Origin: Thermosipho sp. (in: thermotogales)
GTDB taxonomy: Bacteria; Thermotogota; Thermotogae; Thermotogales; Fervidobacteriaceae
Assembly: GCA_017656345.1 (NCBI GenBank)
Contig: JACDNZ010000009.1
Span: 24,081-88,080, forward strand
Reading direction: 5' to 3'
Length of the DNA: 64,000 nt
The stretch's first letter is position 1; every line of letters begins with the position of its first letter. The translations under genes and the position numbers were made by a program. The notes under the pieces are model-generated. The model made no database searches and had not been told where the DNA came from. It worked only from the letters and a program-made list of their open reading frames with translations. Below are positions 40,685 to 48,772 of the stretch, piece after piece.

Positions 40685-42597
40685 TTTCCCACTCCATATT
40701 CAAGATGTTCAACTAAATGGAAAGGTATATCGTCTATAAAATTCCTGCCACGTCTCATAATGTAGTCATTTCCATAGTATATTCTCGAAGAGCCACCAAC
40801 ACTGTAGATAATATAGAGATAATCCTTTGCTCTTGTTAGTGCTACATAGAAAAGTCTTTCTTCCTCATCAATGTTGTTATCCCTTAGAGACATTATATGA
40901 GGAAAATCTCCAGGATTAACGCTTAATATAAACACAACTTTCCATTCAAGTCCTTTGGCTTGATGAACTGTTGTCAATGTAACTTTTTCATTGTCTTTAT
41001 TTTCTTCAAATTCGTTTAGTTGAGTAATTTCATAGCTTTCACTAACTAGAATATCAGTTAAAAAATTTTCGGTATTTTTATAAAATCCTGCCATTTCTAT
41101 TAGACGCTCCATATCTTCCTGTCGTTCTCTATAATCGTCGTAGGAATGTTCAAGATAATTTCTATAAAAGTTAAGATAAAAAACCTCGAGTCTTTTACCA
41201 GGATTTTCAATGCTTAAAGAATCAAGTATTATATTTCGAACATTTTTAAAATCTTCACTTTTCTCAGTAACTTTTTTTAACTCGTTAAAGGGGTCAGAAG
41301 AGGAAGAAACGGCATTTGCAATTCGATTCGCTTTTATATTACCAATCCCGCTTAAAAGTTTTAAAAGTCTTATCCAAGAAATTTTTTCAGAAGGATTAAC
41401 AGTGATTTTTAAAAAAGCAAGTGAATCCTTTACATGTGCTGTTTCGGTAAAACGAAGTCCTGAAAAGATTTTAAAGGGAATTCCATGTTTTGAAAGTTCA
41501 AGTTGTAGTTCTAAAGAATGAGCATGGGCTCTGTACAAAACAGCTATTTCGTTTAGTGGGATTCCCTGGTTGTAGTAGTTTAATATTTCATTTGCTACAA
41601 AGTCTGCTTCATCATAATGGTCAAAAACCTGTACTAAGAAAGGTTTTATACCTGTTTTTCGTGTGGCTTTTAGAACTTTTGGGATTGCTTTTTTTGGTAA
41701 GAGTTCGTTAATTAGATTAACTATTTCTTGAGAACTTCTATAGTTGGTTTGGATTTTGTATACGGTTGCATTTTTTTGAAAATCGATAACATTTTCAAAT
41801 CTTGCACCTCTAAATGAGTAAATACTTTGTGCATCATCCCCTACAACCATTAAATTGCCATGAACTTCGGATAGCAGGTTTGCTATCTGAAATTGAACTA
41901 TATTAGTATCTTGGAATTCGTCAACAAGTATCCATTTGAATCTTGAAGATTCTTTTCTTCTAATAGTTTTATGTGTGGAAAGAATATGTAATGTATGTAT
42001 TAGTAGATCGTCATAATCAAGGGAGTTTTGTTGCATTTTCTCCTGTTGATATTTTAAGATAATTTGTTCTATTACATGCTCAATTTCAAGGTATGCAGGA
42101 TTGTATTTAAAAATAGCTTCTCTAAGAGAACAAAGAGTGTTATTCATAAATGAATTTATTGCAAGAAGCTGTTTGGCTGTTGGAATTTTTTTCTTTTCTG
42201 ATTTTGGTACTATTTGACTTCGAGCACTTTCCATTACATCTTTTGAGTCTTCACTATCTAGTATTGTAAAGTTAGGTTTTAGGCCTATTACTGATCCATA
42301 TTTTCTCAGAAAAAGGTTGCAAATGTGATGAAATGTTCCGCCCATAAGACCTTCAAGATTTGATTTAGAAACAATCTTTGCCCTTTGTATCATTTCTTTT
42401 GCAGCTGCTTTTGTAAAGGTAACAAGCATAATTTCAGAAGGTTTTATTCCCTGGCTTATTAAATATGCTATTTTGTACGTTATTACTCTTGTTTTTCCGC
42501 TTCCGGGTCCTGCAATTACCAGAATCTTACCTTCTGATTTTGTAACTGCTTCATATTGTTCCTGATCAAGTTCTTCTTTTAGTATGTCTTTTATCAC
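40681..42597 (-). CDS. UvrD/PcrA/Rep-type SF1 helicase
   Basis: ATP-dependent 3'-5' DNA helicase of 638 residues, slightly shorter than PcrA. Motifs: Q motif 'LDQEQYEAVTKSEGKILVIAGPGSGKTRVI' with Walker A, 'LLIHTLHIL' region, motif II 'WILVDEFQDTN', motif III 'GNLMVVGDDAQSIYSFRGA', motif IV 'IQTNYRSSQEIV', motif V 'VTLTTVHQAKGLEW' and motif VI 'RLFYVALTRAKDYLYI'. It starts at GTG 42597 behind AAGGATG. First gene of the eight-gene operon that ends with the PRTase-RecQ fusion, so both helicases share one transcript. Confidence 0.92.
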   Translation of the reverse strand: MIKDILKEELDQEQYEAVTKSEGKILVIAGPGSGKTRVITYKIAYLISQGIKPSEIMLVTFTKAAAKEMIQRAKIVSKSNLEGLMGGTFHHICNLFLRKYGSVIGLKPNFTILDSEDSKDVMESARSQIVPKSEKKKIPTAKQLLAINSFMNNTLCSLREAIFKYNPAYLEIEHVIEQIILKYQQEKMQQNSLDYDDLLIHTLHILSTHKTIRRKESSRFKWILVDEFQDTNIVQFQIANLLSEVHGNLMVVGDDAQSIYSFRGARFENVIDFQKNATVYKIQTNYRSSQEIVNLINELLPKKAIPKVLKATRKTGIKPFLVQVFDHYDEADFVANEILNYYNQGIPLNEIAVLYRAHAHSLELQLELSKHGIPFKIFSGLRFTETAHVKDSLAFLKITVNPSEKISWIRLLKLLSGIGNIKANRIANAVSSSSDPFNELKKVTEKSEDFKNVRNIILDSLSIENPGKRLEVFYLNFYRNYLEHSYDDYRERQEDMERLIEMAGFYKNTENFLTDILVSESYEITQLNEFEENKDNEKVTLTTVHQAKGLEWKVVFILSVNPGDFPHIMSLRDNNIDEEERLFYVALTRAKDYLYIIYSVGGSSRIYYGNDYIMRRGRNFIDDIPFHLVEHLEYGVGK

Positions 42598-42995
42598 TTT
42601 ATCATCCTTTCTATTATGTTATTCTTTATCAAGTAGTAATAATAGGGTCTATCACTTTTTGGAAAGTTGTTTAGAAAAATGTTTAATACAAACGATTTAT
42701 TTGTATTTTTGTGTTTCCAGAAACCTGGAAAGTTACTGTAAACGCATTTGGTAAGAAATTCAAAAATATAGTATTTACAATGGTTCGAAGTGGTAAGTTG
42801 TTCAATTTGAGTAATAGTTTTGTCTAAACTGGGTTTACTTTTTGTGCTCTGGTAAGAAATTTAAAATTTGGTAATTGAATTTTCTTACCGGTGGTAAGAA
42901 AAACAATATGTCGTATTCAATTCTTACCAGTATACAATATGTAGTCATATTATTTACCAAATATCTGACAAATTTCTAAATATTTTTAATGGAGA
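42598..42995. other. Candidate chromosomal replication origin region
   Basis: About 400 gene-free bases. At least six copies of a GGTAAG core occur: forward at 42750, 42792, 42851 and 42893, reverse (CTTACC) ending at 42889 and 42928. Two of them form the inverted repeat TTTTCTTACC (42880-42889) and GGTAAGAAAA (42893-42902). ACAATATGT occurs twice (42904, 42935). AT-rich flanks lie on both sides. Hand counts on sampled lines show C over G on the plus strand to the left and G over C to the right. The motif resembles the reverse complement of the Thermotoga DnaA box as I recall it (AAACCTACCACC). Confidence 0.5.
42880..42902. repeat. 10-bp inverted repeat of the GGTAAGAAAA motif
   Basis: TTTTCTTACC, three bases (GGT), GGTAAGAAAA: perfect arms, the most conspicuous element of the repeat cluster in this intergenic region. 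Confidence 0.9.
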
Positions 42996-43439
42996 TTATA
43001 GTAAAATCATACCTTTTTCAATATATGTTTTTGCAAGTAGTAACATTTGACCCCAACCATATGCACAACCATATCGAATTTCAAGTTCATTGAGATCTTT
43101 GACTAGTGTATGATCGGTTATAGTTATCCATGTACCGACATTCCCGTTTTTTTGAAATTTCATTGTAACCCTTGATCTAAATCCATCTTCATATTCATAC
43201 CACCAGAATTCCCAGAGTTTGTGGGGGATTAAATAAACAGTGTATCCTCTATCAGTTACTATTTCTCCGTCGGTTAATCTTTCCCATCTAAATAAGATTT
43301 TTCCTCCTTCTTTTACTTCCATTTTCATATTATCGGTAAACCATGGATCCCAACCATTTTCATTAACAAAAACATTCCATACTTTTTCAATAGGGGCTTT
43401 TATGTATTCTGTAAAAATCATGGGTTTTAGTTCAAGCAT
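42996..43439 (-). CDS. SRPBCC (AHSA1/START-fold) protein
   Basis: 147 residues with the Bet v1/AHSA1-like pattern 'FTEYIKAPIEKVWNVFVNENGWDPWFTDNM', then 'GGKILFRWERLTDGEIVTDRGYTVYLIP', and a C-terminal helix 'GWGQMLLLAKTYIEKG'. Such proteins bind hydrophobic ligands or assist other proteins; the role here is unknown. ATG 43457 overlaps the lacI-like stop, but AGGAG lies just after it, placing ATG 43439 at the correct distance. Third gene of the cinA-lacI unit. Confidence 0.75.
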   Translation of the reverse strand: MLELKPMIFTEYIKAPIEKVWNVFVNENGWDPWFTDNMKMEVKEGGKILFRWERLTDGEIVTDRGYTVYLIPHKLWEFWWYEYEDGFRSRVTMKFQKNGNVGTWITITDHTLVKDLNELEIRYGCAYGWGQMLLLAKTYIEKGMILL

Positions 43440-43453
43440 AAACTCTCTCCTTG

Positions 43454-44437
43454 TCATGTTTTTCTTACGATTAGCTCGGGTTTTAAAACTATTGATTGTG
43501 GTTTTCTGATGTATCCTTGAATTTTTCTAAGTAAAATTTGACCAGCTATTTCTCCCATTTCGAATATAGGTTGCTTTATGGTAGTAATATTTAAAATATC
43601 TGATAGTGAGAGATTATCAAATCCACATAGGTGAAAATCTTTTTTTGGTTCAAGACCAATTACCCTGGCATATTCAAGTATAGGGAAGGCGAAATAATCA
43701 GTAGCTGCAAAAATTACACATTTTTTTGAATTGGAAAAGATCTTTTTTGCTGTGTTAAAAGCCTGTAACCAATCAAGCTGTATTTCAAAAATTTTTGTTA
43801 TTTTTCTTCCTTTTCTTTCTACTGATTCAATAAATCCGTTGACTCTTTCCTGAAATACAGTACTTTCAAGCTTACTTTCCTTCCTGTGCGAAACAACGTA
43901 AATTTCTCCGTCGAAATTTGATAAATAATCACCGGCAAGTATACCACCATAGAAGTTATCTACAAGGACAGAGTCGTATGTTTCCGATTCGTATTCGACA
44001 GAAACAACTGGCATGTTTTTAGGAATAAATGAAGATAAAAGTTTATCAACATTTAAAGCATCTACTAAGAGTCCATCTGTGCCTAATACAAAGTCAGAGC
44101 TTTCCTGAACAAATGAATACCTATTTTCACTATATAGTGGGTATAAGAAAGAAGTATAACCTTCTTTTTCAAGTGCGGAATCGAGACCAGAGAGTAGAAG
44201 TTGATGAAATTCTCCCACCATTTGTGGGAATATAGTGGTAATTAATCTTGTATGTCCACTTGACAATCTCCTTGCATGTGGATTTGGTAAGTATCCTAGT
44301 TCTTTTATTACTTTTAATACATGTTCTTTTGTTTTTGGTTTTACATGTGGACTGTTGTTAATTACTCTTGAGACAGTTCCAACCCCAACCCCCGCTTTTT
44401 TTGCAACATCCTTAATTGTTACACTTCTTTTTTTCAT
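43454..44437 (-). CDS. LacI-family transcriptional regulator
   Basis: 327 residues. The HTH 'TIKDVAKKAGVGVGTVSRVINN' (7-28) and hinge 'LGYLPNPHARRLSSG' are typical of LacI/GalR. The remainder is a periplasmic-binding-protein-like effector domain ('GTDGLLVDALNVDKLL', 'SVEYESETYDSVLVDNFYGGILAGDYL', 'FAATDYFAFPILEYARVIG'). The ligand is probably a sugar but not deducible. Its start overlaps the cinA stop (ATGA). A LacI-type operator lies on the promoter of this operon (45681-45697), so autoregulation is likely. Confidence 0.88.
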   Translation of the reverse strand: MKKRSVTIKDVAKKAGVGVGTVSRVINNSPHVKPKTKEHVLKVIKELGYLPNPHARRLSSGHTRLITTIFPQMVGEFHQLLLSGLDSALEKEGYTSFLYPLYSENRYSFVQESSDFVLGTDGLLVDALNVDKLLSSFIPKNMPVVSVEYESETYDSVLVDNFYGGILAGDYLSNFDGEIYVVSHRKESKLESTVFQERVNGFIESVERKGRKITKIFEIQLDWLQAFNTAKKIFSNSKKCVIFAATDYFAFPILEYARVIGLEPKKDFHLCGFDNLSLSDILNITTIKQPIFEMGEIAGQILLRKIQGYIRKPQSIVLKPELIVRKT

Positions 44438-45654
44438 TTGATTAACCTCCTTAATGTATCAAAAGCGTATAAAGTTGATCTGTAACGTATTGTTTCTCTA
44501 GTTCCCTTGAATAAGTATTTTTGAACTATATATTCGTTGTTCTTTCTGTCATATGCGCAGATCCAGACAGTTCCAATAGGTTTTTCCTTAGTTCCACCAG
44601 TTGGACCAGCTATTCCGGAAATTGCCAAAGAATAATCGGTTGAAAATTTCTCAGCAACGCCTTTTGCCATTTCTTTAACACATTCCTTGCTTACAGCTCC
44701 AAAATTGATTAATGTTTCTTTTTTTACATTCAATATAGTTTCTTTTATTTCGTTTGAATAAGCTACAACAGAACCTTTGAAAACTTTTGAAACACCAGGT
44801 ATATTCACAAAGCTTGAAGAAACAAGGCCACCTGTACAGGATTCCGTAAACGAAACAGTCTTGTTAGATTCTAAAAGTTTTTCAAAAACAACTTCTTCGA
44901 TTGATTTTTCATCTAAGGCGTAGATAAAATCACCGATTTCTTTCAGGAGTTTTTCAACAATTTTGTCTATTTCTTTCTTTAGGGATATGTCGCCGGTGAA
45001 TCTCAATTCAACACCCGATTTATAACTTGCCATGGTTGCGACAGTGATTTTTTTGTTTGAGAATATAATGTTTTTATATTTTTCTACAATAACTGCTTCA
45101 GGTATCCCAAGTGTTTTAACTCTTCTGGTGTAGATGGGAGAATCTTTTTTTATATATTTTAGTGCTTCGTTAAAAATTGGATAAAGTTCAGCTGGAGGCC
45201 CCGGCAAAATTAAAATAGTTTTTGTACCAAAGTTTATAATTTGTCCAGGGGCTGTTCCAACTGGGTTTTCTAGAACAATTGCTCCTTCTATAACTTGTCC
45301 TTGTTTTTTAACTATATCCGGCACTTCTTTGTAGTATTTCTTTGCTTTAGCAGTAATTTTTTCAACAAGTTTTTGGTCAGGTATTAGCTTTTTATCTATA
45401 GCTAGGGATACAGCCTCTCTTGTTATATCATCTTTAGTTGGTCCAAGTCCGCCTGTTGTGATCAGAAGATCGCTTGTTTCAAGTGAATTTTTAATTTCAG
45501 TGACAAGAATTTCTAAATCATCCGGTAGAGTTTTGGTCATTATTGTTTTATAGCCGTGTTCTAAAAGTTTATTAGCAATATATTTGGAATTTGTGTCTAC
45601 TATTATTCCTTCGACTAATTCGTTCCCAATGGCAAGTATTATGTTTTTTTTCAT
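44434..45654 (-). CDS. cinA: CinA family protein (nucleotide pyrophosphatase/NMN deamidase type)
   Basis: 406 residues in two domains. The N-terminal MoCF/COG1058 domain (1-170) has 'AIGNELVEGIIVDTNSKYIANKL', 'TTGGLGPTKDDITREAVS' and 'NPVGTAPGQ'. The C-terminal CinA/PncC amidohydrolase domain (about 255-405) has 'SFTESCTGGLVSSSFVNIPG' and 'AISGIAGPTGGTKEKPIGTVWI'. In related bacteria it recycles NMN or cleaves ADP-ribose. The frame is open further upstream, but ATG 45654 follows GGAGGAATT. First gene of a cinA-lacI-SRPBCC operon. Confidence 0.92.
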   Translation of the reverse strand: MKKNIILAIGNELVEGIIVDTNSKYIANKLLEHGYKTIMTKTLPDDLEILVTEIKNSLETSDLLITTGGLGPTKDDITREAVSLAIDKKLIPDQKLVEKITAKAKKYYKEVPDIVKKQGQVIEGAIVLENPVGTAPGQIINFGTKTILILPGPPAELYPIFNEALKYIKKDSPIYTRRVKTLGIPEAVIVEKYKNIIFSNKKITVATMASYKSGVELRFTGDISLKKEIDKIVEKLLKEIGDFIYALDEKSIEEVVFEKLLESNKTVSFTESCTGGLVSSSFVNIPGVSKVFKGSVVAYSNEIKETILNVKKETLINFGAVSKECVKEMAKGVAEKFSTDYSLAISGIAGPTGGTKEKPIGTVWICAYDRKNNEYIVQKYLFKGTRETIRYRSTLYAFDTLRRLIK

Positions 45655-45680
45655 TATAAAATTCCTCCACCCCATCTTTT

Positions 45681-45697
45681 TTTGGAAACGTTCCAAA
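45681..45697. promoter_or_regulatory. LacI-type operator over the cinA-lacI promoter
   Basis: TTTGGAAACGTTCCAAA: 7-bp arms around an ACG centre, the CG-centred palindrome expected for a LacI/GalR regulator. It covers the predicted transcription start (about 45694) of the minus-strand operon containing a lacI-like gene. Confidence 0.75.
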
Positions 45698-45700
45698 TAT

Positions 45701-45729
45701 ATAATATCACAAAAATATAAATCTTGTAA
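45701..45729 (-). promoter_or_regulatory. Promoter of the cinA-lacI operon
   Basis: Minus strand: TTACAA (45729-45724), 17-base spacer, TATTAT (45706-45701), followed immediately by the operator. Confidence 0.7.
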
Positions 45730-45800
45730 CTTTATTTAACTTTAAAGCAACACTTTTTATAAATTTAGATAGTAGAATTAATCTGTAAAGGAGGGATCGT

Positions 45801-47378
45801 ATGCCTCAAAAATATATTGTTGTAACTGGAGGAGTTTTAAGCGGTATTGGTAAAGGAATTTTTTCTGCTTCTCTAGCTCGTTTGTTGAAAGATAGTGGTA
45901 TTAATGTAAATATTTTAAAAATAGATCCTTATTTAAATGTTGATGCAGGGACAATGAATCCCAATCAACATGGTGAAGTTTTTGTTACGGAAGATGGTTA
46001 TGAAGCTGATCTTGACCTTGGCCATTATGAAAGATTTCTTGGGATAAATGTTTCTAGAAATAACAATATAACAGCCGGACAGATATATCTTTCTGTGATT
46101 CAAAGAGAAAGAGAAGGAAAATATCTTGGTTCTACTGTTCAAATTGTTCCACATGTAACTTCAGAAATAAAAGATAGAATTAAATCAATGTCAGGAGATT
46201 TACTTGTGATTGAAATAGGAGGAACTGTTGGAGATATTGAAGGAGAAGTATTCCTTGAAGCGGTAAGGGAACTAGCTTTTGAGGTTGGTAGAGAAAACTT
46301 TTTATTTGCACATGTGACATACGTACCATATCTTAGAACCACGAATGAATTTAAAACTAAGCCAACACAACAATCTGCTCAGCTATTAAGAAAAATAGGT
46401 ATACATCCAGATACAATTGTCGTAAGAACGGAAAGTCCAATAGATGCAAATAGTTTATACAAAGTTGCCCTTTTTAGTGGTGTCCCAAGAAATATGGTTA
46501 TTAATCTTCCAGATACACCAAATGTTTATGAAGTCCCAAATATTTTGCATTCTCTTGGACTTCATGAACTTGTTGCTAAAAAACTCAATCTAGAAATTAA
46601 AGATAATTTCACATGGAGTTTCCCGAAATCATTTGAACTTTTGAAAATTGCTATTGTTGGTAAGTATCTTGGAACAGATGATGCTTATAAAAGCATAATT
46701 GAATCAATTTATCTTTCTGGTTCTCAAAAGCCTGTGGTTGTAGATGCTCAAGAACTTGAGGAAATGACAGATGAACAAACAAAGACTTATCTTGATCAAT
46801 TTGATGCTTTGATTATCCCTGGAGGATTTGGGAGAAGAGGAATAGAAGGCAAAATTAAGGCAATAAAATATGCACGTGAGAATAAAAAACCAATATTGGG
46901 AATTTGTCTTGGGATGCAATTAATGGCCATTGAGTTTGCGAGGAACGTTGGTGGTTTTGAGAATGCAAATTCAACTGAATTTGATCCAGAGACCCCATAT
47001 CCAATTGTTAATATGATGGAATCTCAGAAAAAGGTTTTGAAGCTTGGTGGAACAATGAGACTTGGTGCTCAAAAAACTATTATTGAGAAAGGCACACTTT
47101 TAAGTAGAATCTATGATGGAGAAGAAGTAGTATATGAAAGACATAGACATAGGTACGAAGTTGATGTAGAAGCTTTCCCACAATTGTTCAAAAAACCTGG
47201 AGAAGAAGGCTATAAACTGATTATTTCTGCAAAGTCCGATTTTGTTGAAGCAATTGAGCTTGAAGATCATCCATTTTTTGTAGGAATTCAATATCATCCT
47301 GAATACAAGACAAAAGTTGGAATGCCTCATCCTTTATTTAAAGCACTGGTTGAGATAGCAGGAGGTAAAAAAATATGA
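45801..47378 (+). CDS. pyrG: CTP synthase
   Basis: Converts UTP to CTP with glutamine as the nitrogen donor. The synthetase domain begins 'YIVVTGGVLSGIGKGIFSASLARLL' and includes 'LKIDPYLNVDAGTMNPNQHGEVFV' and 'GGTVGDIEG'. The C-terminal class I amidotransferase has the nucleophile in 'LGICLGMQLM' and the His-Glu pair in 'IQYHPEYK'. Length 525 is normal. ATG 45801 follows AAAGGAGGG. It heads a plus-strand operon with the histidinol phosphatase-like gene and tsf. Confidence 0.96.
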   Translation: MPQKYIVVTGGVLSGIGKGIFSASLARLLKDSGINVNILKIDPYLNVDAGTMNPNQHGEVFVTEDGYEADLDLGHYERFLGINVSRNNNITAGQIYLSVIQREREGKYLGSTVQIVPHVTSEIKDRIKSMSGDLLVIEIGGTVGDIEGEVFLEAVRELAFEVGRENFLFAHVTYVPYLRTTNEFKTKPTQQSAQLLRKIGIHPDTIVVRTESPIDANSLYKVALFSGVPRNMVINLPDTPNVYEVPNILHSLGLHELVAKKLNLEIKDNFTWSFPKSFELLKIAIVGKYLGTDDAYKSIIESIYLSGSQKPVVVDAQELEEMTDEQTKTYLDQFDALIIPGGFGRRGIEGKIKAIKYARENKKPILGICLGMQLMAIEFARNVGGFENANSTEFDPETPYPIVNMMESQKKVLKLGGTMRLGAQKTIIEKGTLLSRIYDGEEVVYERHRHRYEVDVEAFPQLFKKPGEEGYKLIISAKSDFVEAIELEDHPFFVGIQYHPEYKTKVGMPHPLFKALVEIAGGKKI

Positions 47379-48091
47379 TGGATTATCACATACATAGTGA
47401 TTTTTCTCCTGACTCAAATGCAAAAATTGAGGATATAATAAAAAGTGCTAAAGAAAAAGGAATAGATAATATAATCATTACTGACCACTATGAAGTTGTA
47501 AAAGGAGAGCATAGTTTTAAATTTGATATTGAAGAATATAGGAGAACAATGGAGAAATATTGTTTGCCAGTGGGGGTAGAATTTGGTTGGGATGGAGAAA
47601 CAGAAATTGATACAGATTTGAAAATATTTGATTTTGTTATACTTTCATGTCATGTGTTTGATAGACCTGCTACACAGGAAAGTTATAAAAAATATCTGGA
47701 AAGACTTCTTTTAATATTGGAAAAGTTTGATAGCTTCCATGTTCTTGGACATTTAGATTTTCCAAGAAGATATTCAGAAAACTTTACACCTTTTTCTAAA
47801 GATTTATATCCTATCATAGAAGAAATATTAAAATTAATTATTAAAAATGGAAAAGGTATTGAAGTAAATACAGATAGTATGTTAAAATATGGAGAGCCAA
47901 ACCCTTCATATGATATATTGAAATTGTATAAATCTTTAGGAGGAGAATTTATAACAATAGGTTCTGATGCACATGAAGCAAAAGACGTTGGAAACAACAT
48001 AGAAAAAGTTTCTCAAATATTGAAAGAACTGGGCTTCAATTACATTAGTATTTTAAATGGTGAGTGGGATATGATAAAAATTAGTTGTTGA
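47375..48091 (+). CDS. PHP-family histidinol phosphatase (HisJ-like)
   Basis: 238-residue metal-dependent phosphoesterase. Metal ligands are visible in 'DYHIHSDFSPD' (H-x-H), 'IIITDHYE', 'GVEFGW', 'LSCHVFD', 'HVLGHLDFPRR' and 'GSDAHEAKDVG', the PHP set found in HisJ/HisK. Histidinol phosphate is the likely substrate, but no other his genes are in view, so it might act on another small phosphate ester. ATG 47375 overlaps the pyrG stop by 4 bases; the ATG at 47378 is an alternative start. Confidence 0.82.
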   Translation: MMDYHIHSDFSPDSNAKIEDIIKSAKEKGIDNIIITDHYEVVKGEHSFKFDIEEYRRTMEKYCLPVGVEFGWDGETEIDTDLKIFDFVILSCHVFDRPATQESYKKYLERLLLILEKFDSFHVLGHLDFPRRYSENFTPFSKDLYPIIEEILKLIIKNGKGIEVNTDSMLKYGEPNPSYDILKLYKSLGGEFITIGSDAHEAKDVGNNIEKVSQILKELGFNYISILNGEWDMIKISC

Positions 48092-48115
48092 TAAAATAGA
48101 GAAGGAGGAGAGAGA

Positions 48116-48709
48116 ATGGCAATAAGTGCTCAACAAGTAAAAGAATTGAGAGACAGAACAGGCGCAGGTATGATGGATTGTAAAAGAGCATTGGAAGAAG
48201 CAAACGGGGATATGGAACTTGCAATTGAAATTTTAAGAAAGAAAGGTATAGCCAAAGCTGCAAAAAAAGCATCAAGAGAGACAGGAGAAGGTATAATTGC
48301 ATCATATGTTCACTTTAACAAAAAAATTGGAGTTCTTGTAGAACTCAATTGTGAAACAGATTTTGTTGCAAGAACAGATGAATTCCAAGAATTAGGAAAT
48401 AAAATAGCAATGCATATTGCAGCAATGTCTCCAAGATGGGTAAAAAGAGAAGATGTACCACAGGAAGTTATAGAAAAAGAAAAAGAAATATATAAAGAAC
48501 AATTGAAAGATTCAGGAAAACCTGAACATGTAATTGAAAAAATTGTTGAAGGAAAACTGAACAAATTCTTTGAAGAAAATTGTTTGTATGAACAAAAATT
48601 TGCATTTGACGAAGAAAAAACAGTGGAAGAACTTATAAAAGAAGCAATTGCAAAAATAGGTGAAAATATAAGAGTTTCAAGATTTATCAAATACGTTGTA
48701 GGAGAGTAA
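48116..48709 (+). CDS. tsf: Elongation factor Ts, short form
   Basis: Nucleotide-exchange factor for EF-Tu. The N-terminal UBA-like domain '[24 protein letters not shown]' and the core '[21 protein letters not shown]' with the TDFV motif are clear. Length is 197 residues, the short Thermus-type form with a single core repeat rather than the roughly 280 of E. coli. Normally tsf follows rpsB; here it follows the PHP phosphatase gene 24 bases upstream. GGAGGAGAG precedes the ATG. A strong terminator follows. Confidence 0.95.
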   Translation: MAISAQQVKELRDRTGAGMMDCKRALEEANGDMELAIEILRKKGIAKAAKKASRETGEGIIASYVHFNKKIGVLVELNCETDFVARTDEFQELGNKIAMHIAAMSPRWVKREDVPQEVIEKEKEIYKEQLKDSGKPEHVIEKIVEGKLNKFFEENCLYEQKFAFDEEKTVEELIKEAIAKIGENIRVSRFIKYVVGE

Positions 48710-48727
48710 TAAAAGCGATTATAAAAA

Positions 48728-48757
48728 AACACGCAGCTTTTTAGCTGCGTGTTTTTA
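48728..48757. terminator. Bidirectional terminator between tsf and glyA
   Basis: AACACGCAGCT/AGCTGCGTGTT, 11-bp stem with a short T loop and T-rich/A-rich flanks, between convergent genes. Confidence 0.93.
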
Positions 48758-48772
48758 TTTTGTTTACACTTT

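Noticed and set aside
42598..42995. CRISPR array as an explanation of the GGTAAG repeats
   Set aside because: Repeats are short, in both orientations and unevenly spaced; no spacer-like units and no cas genes.
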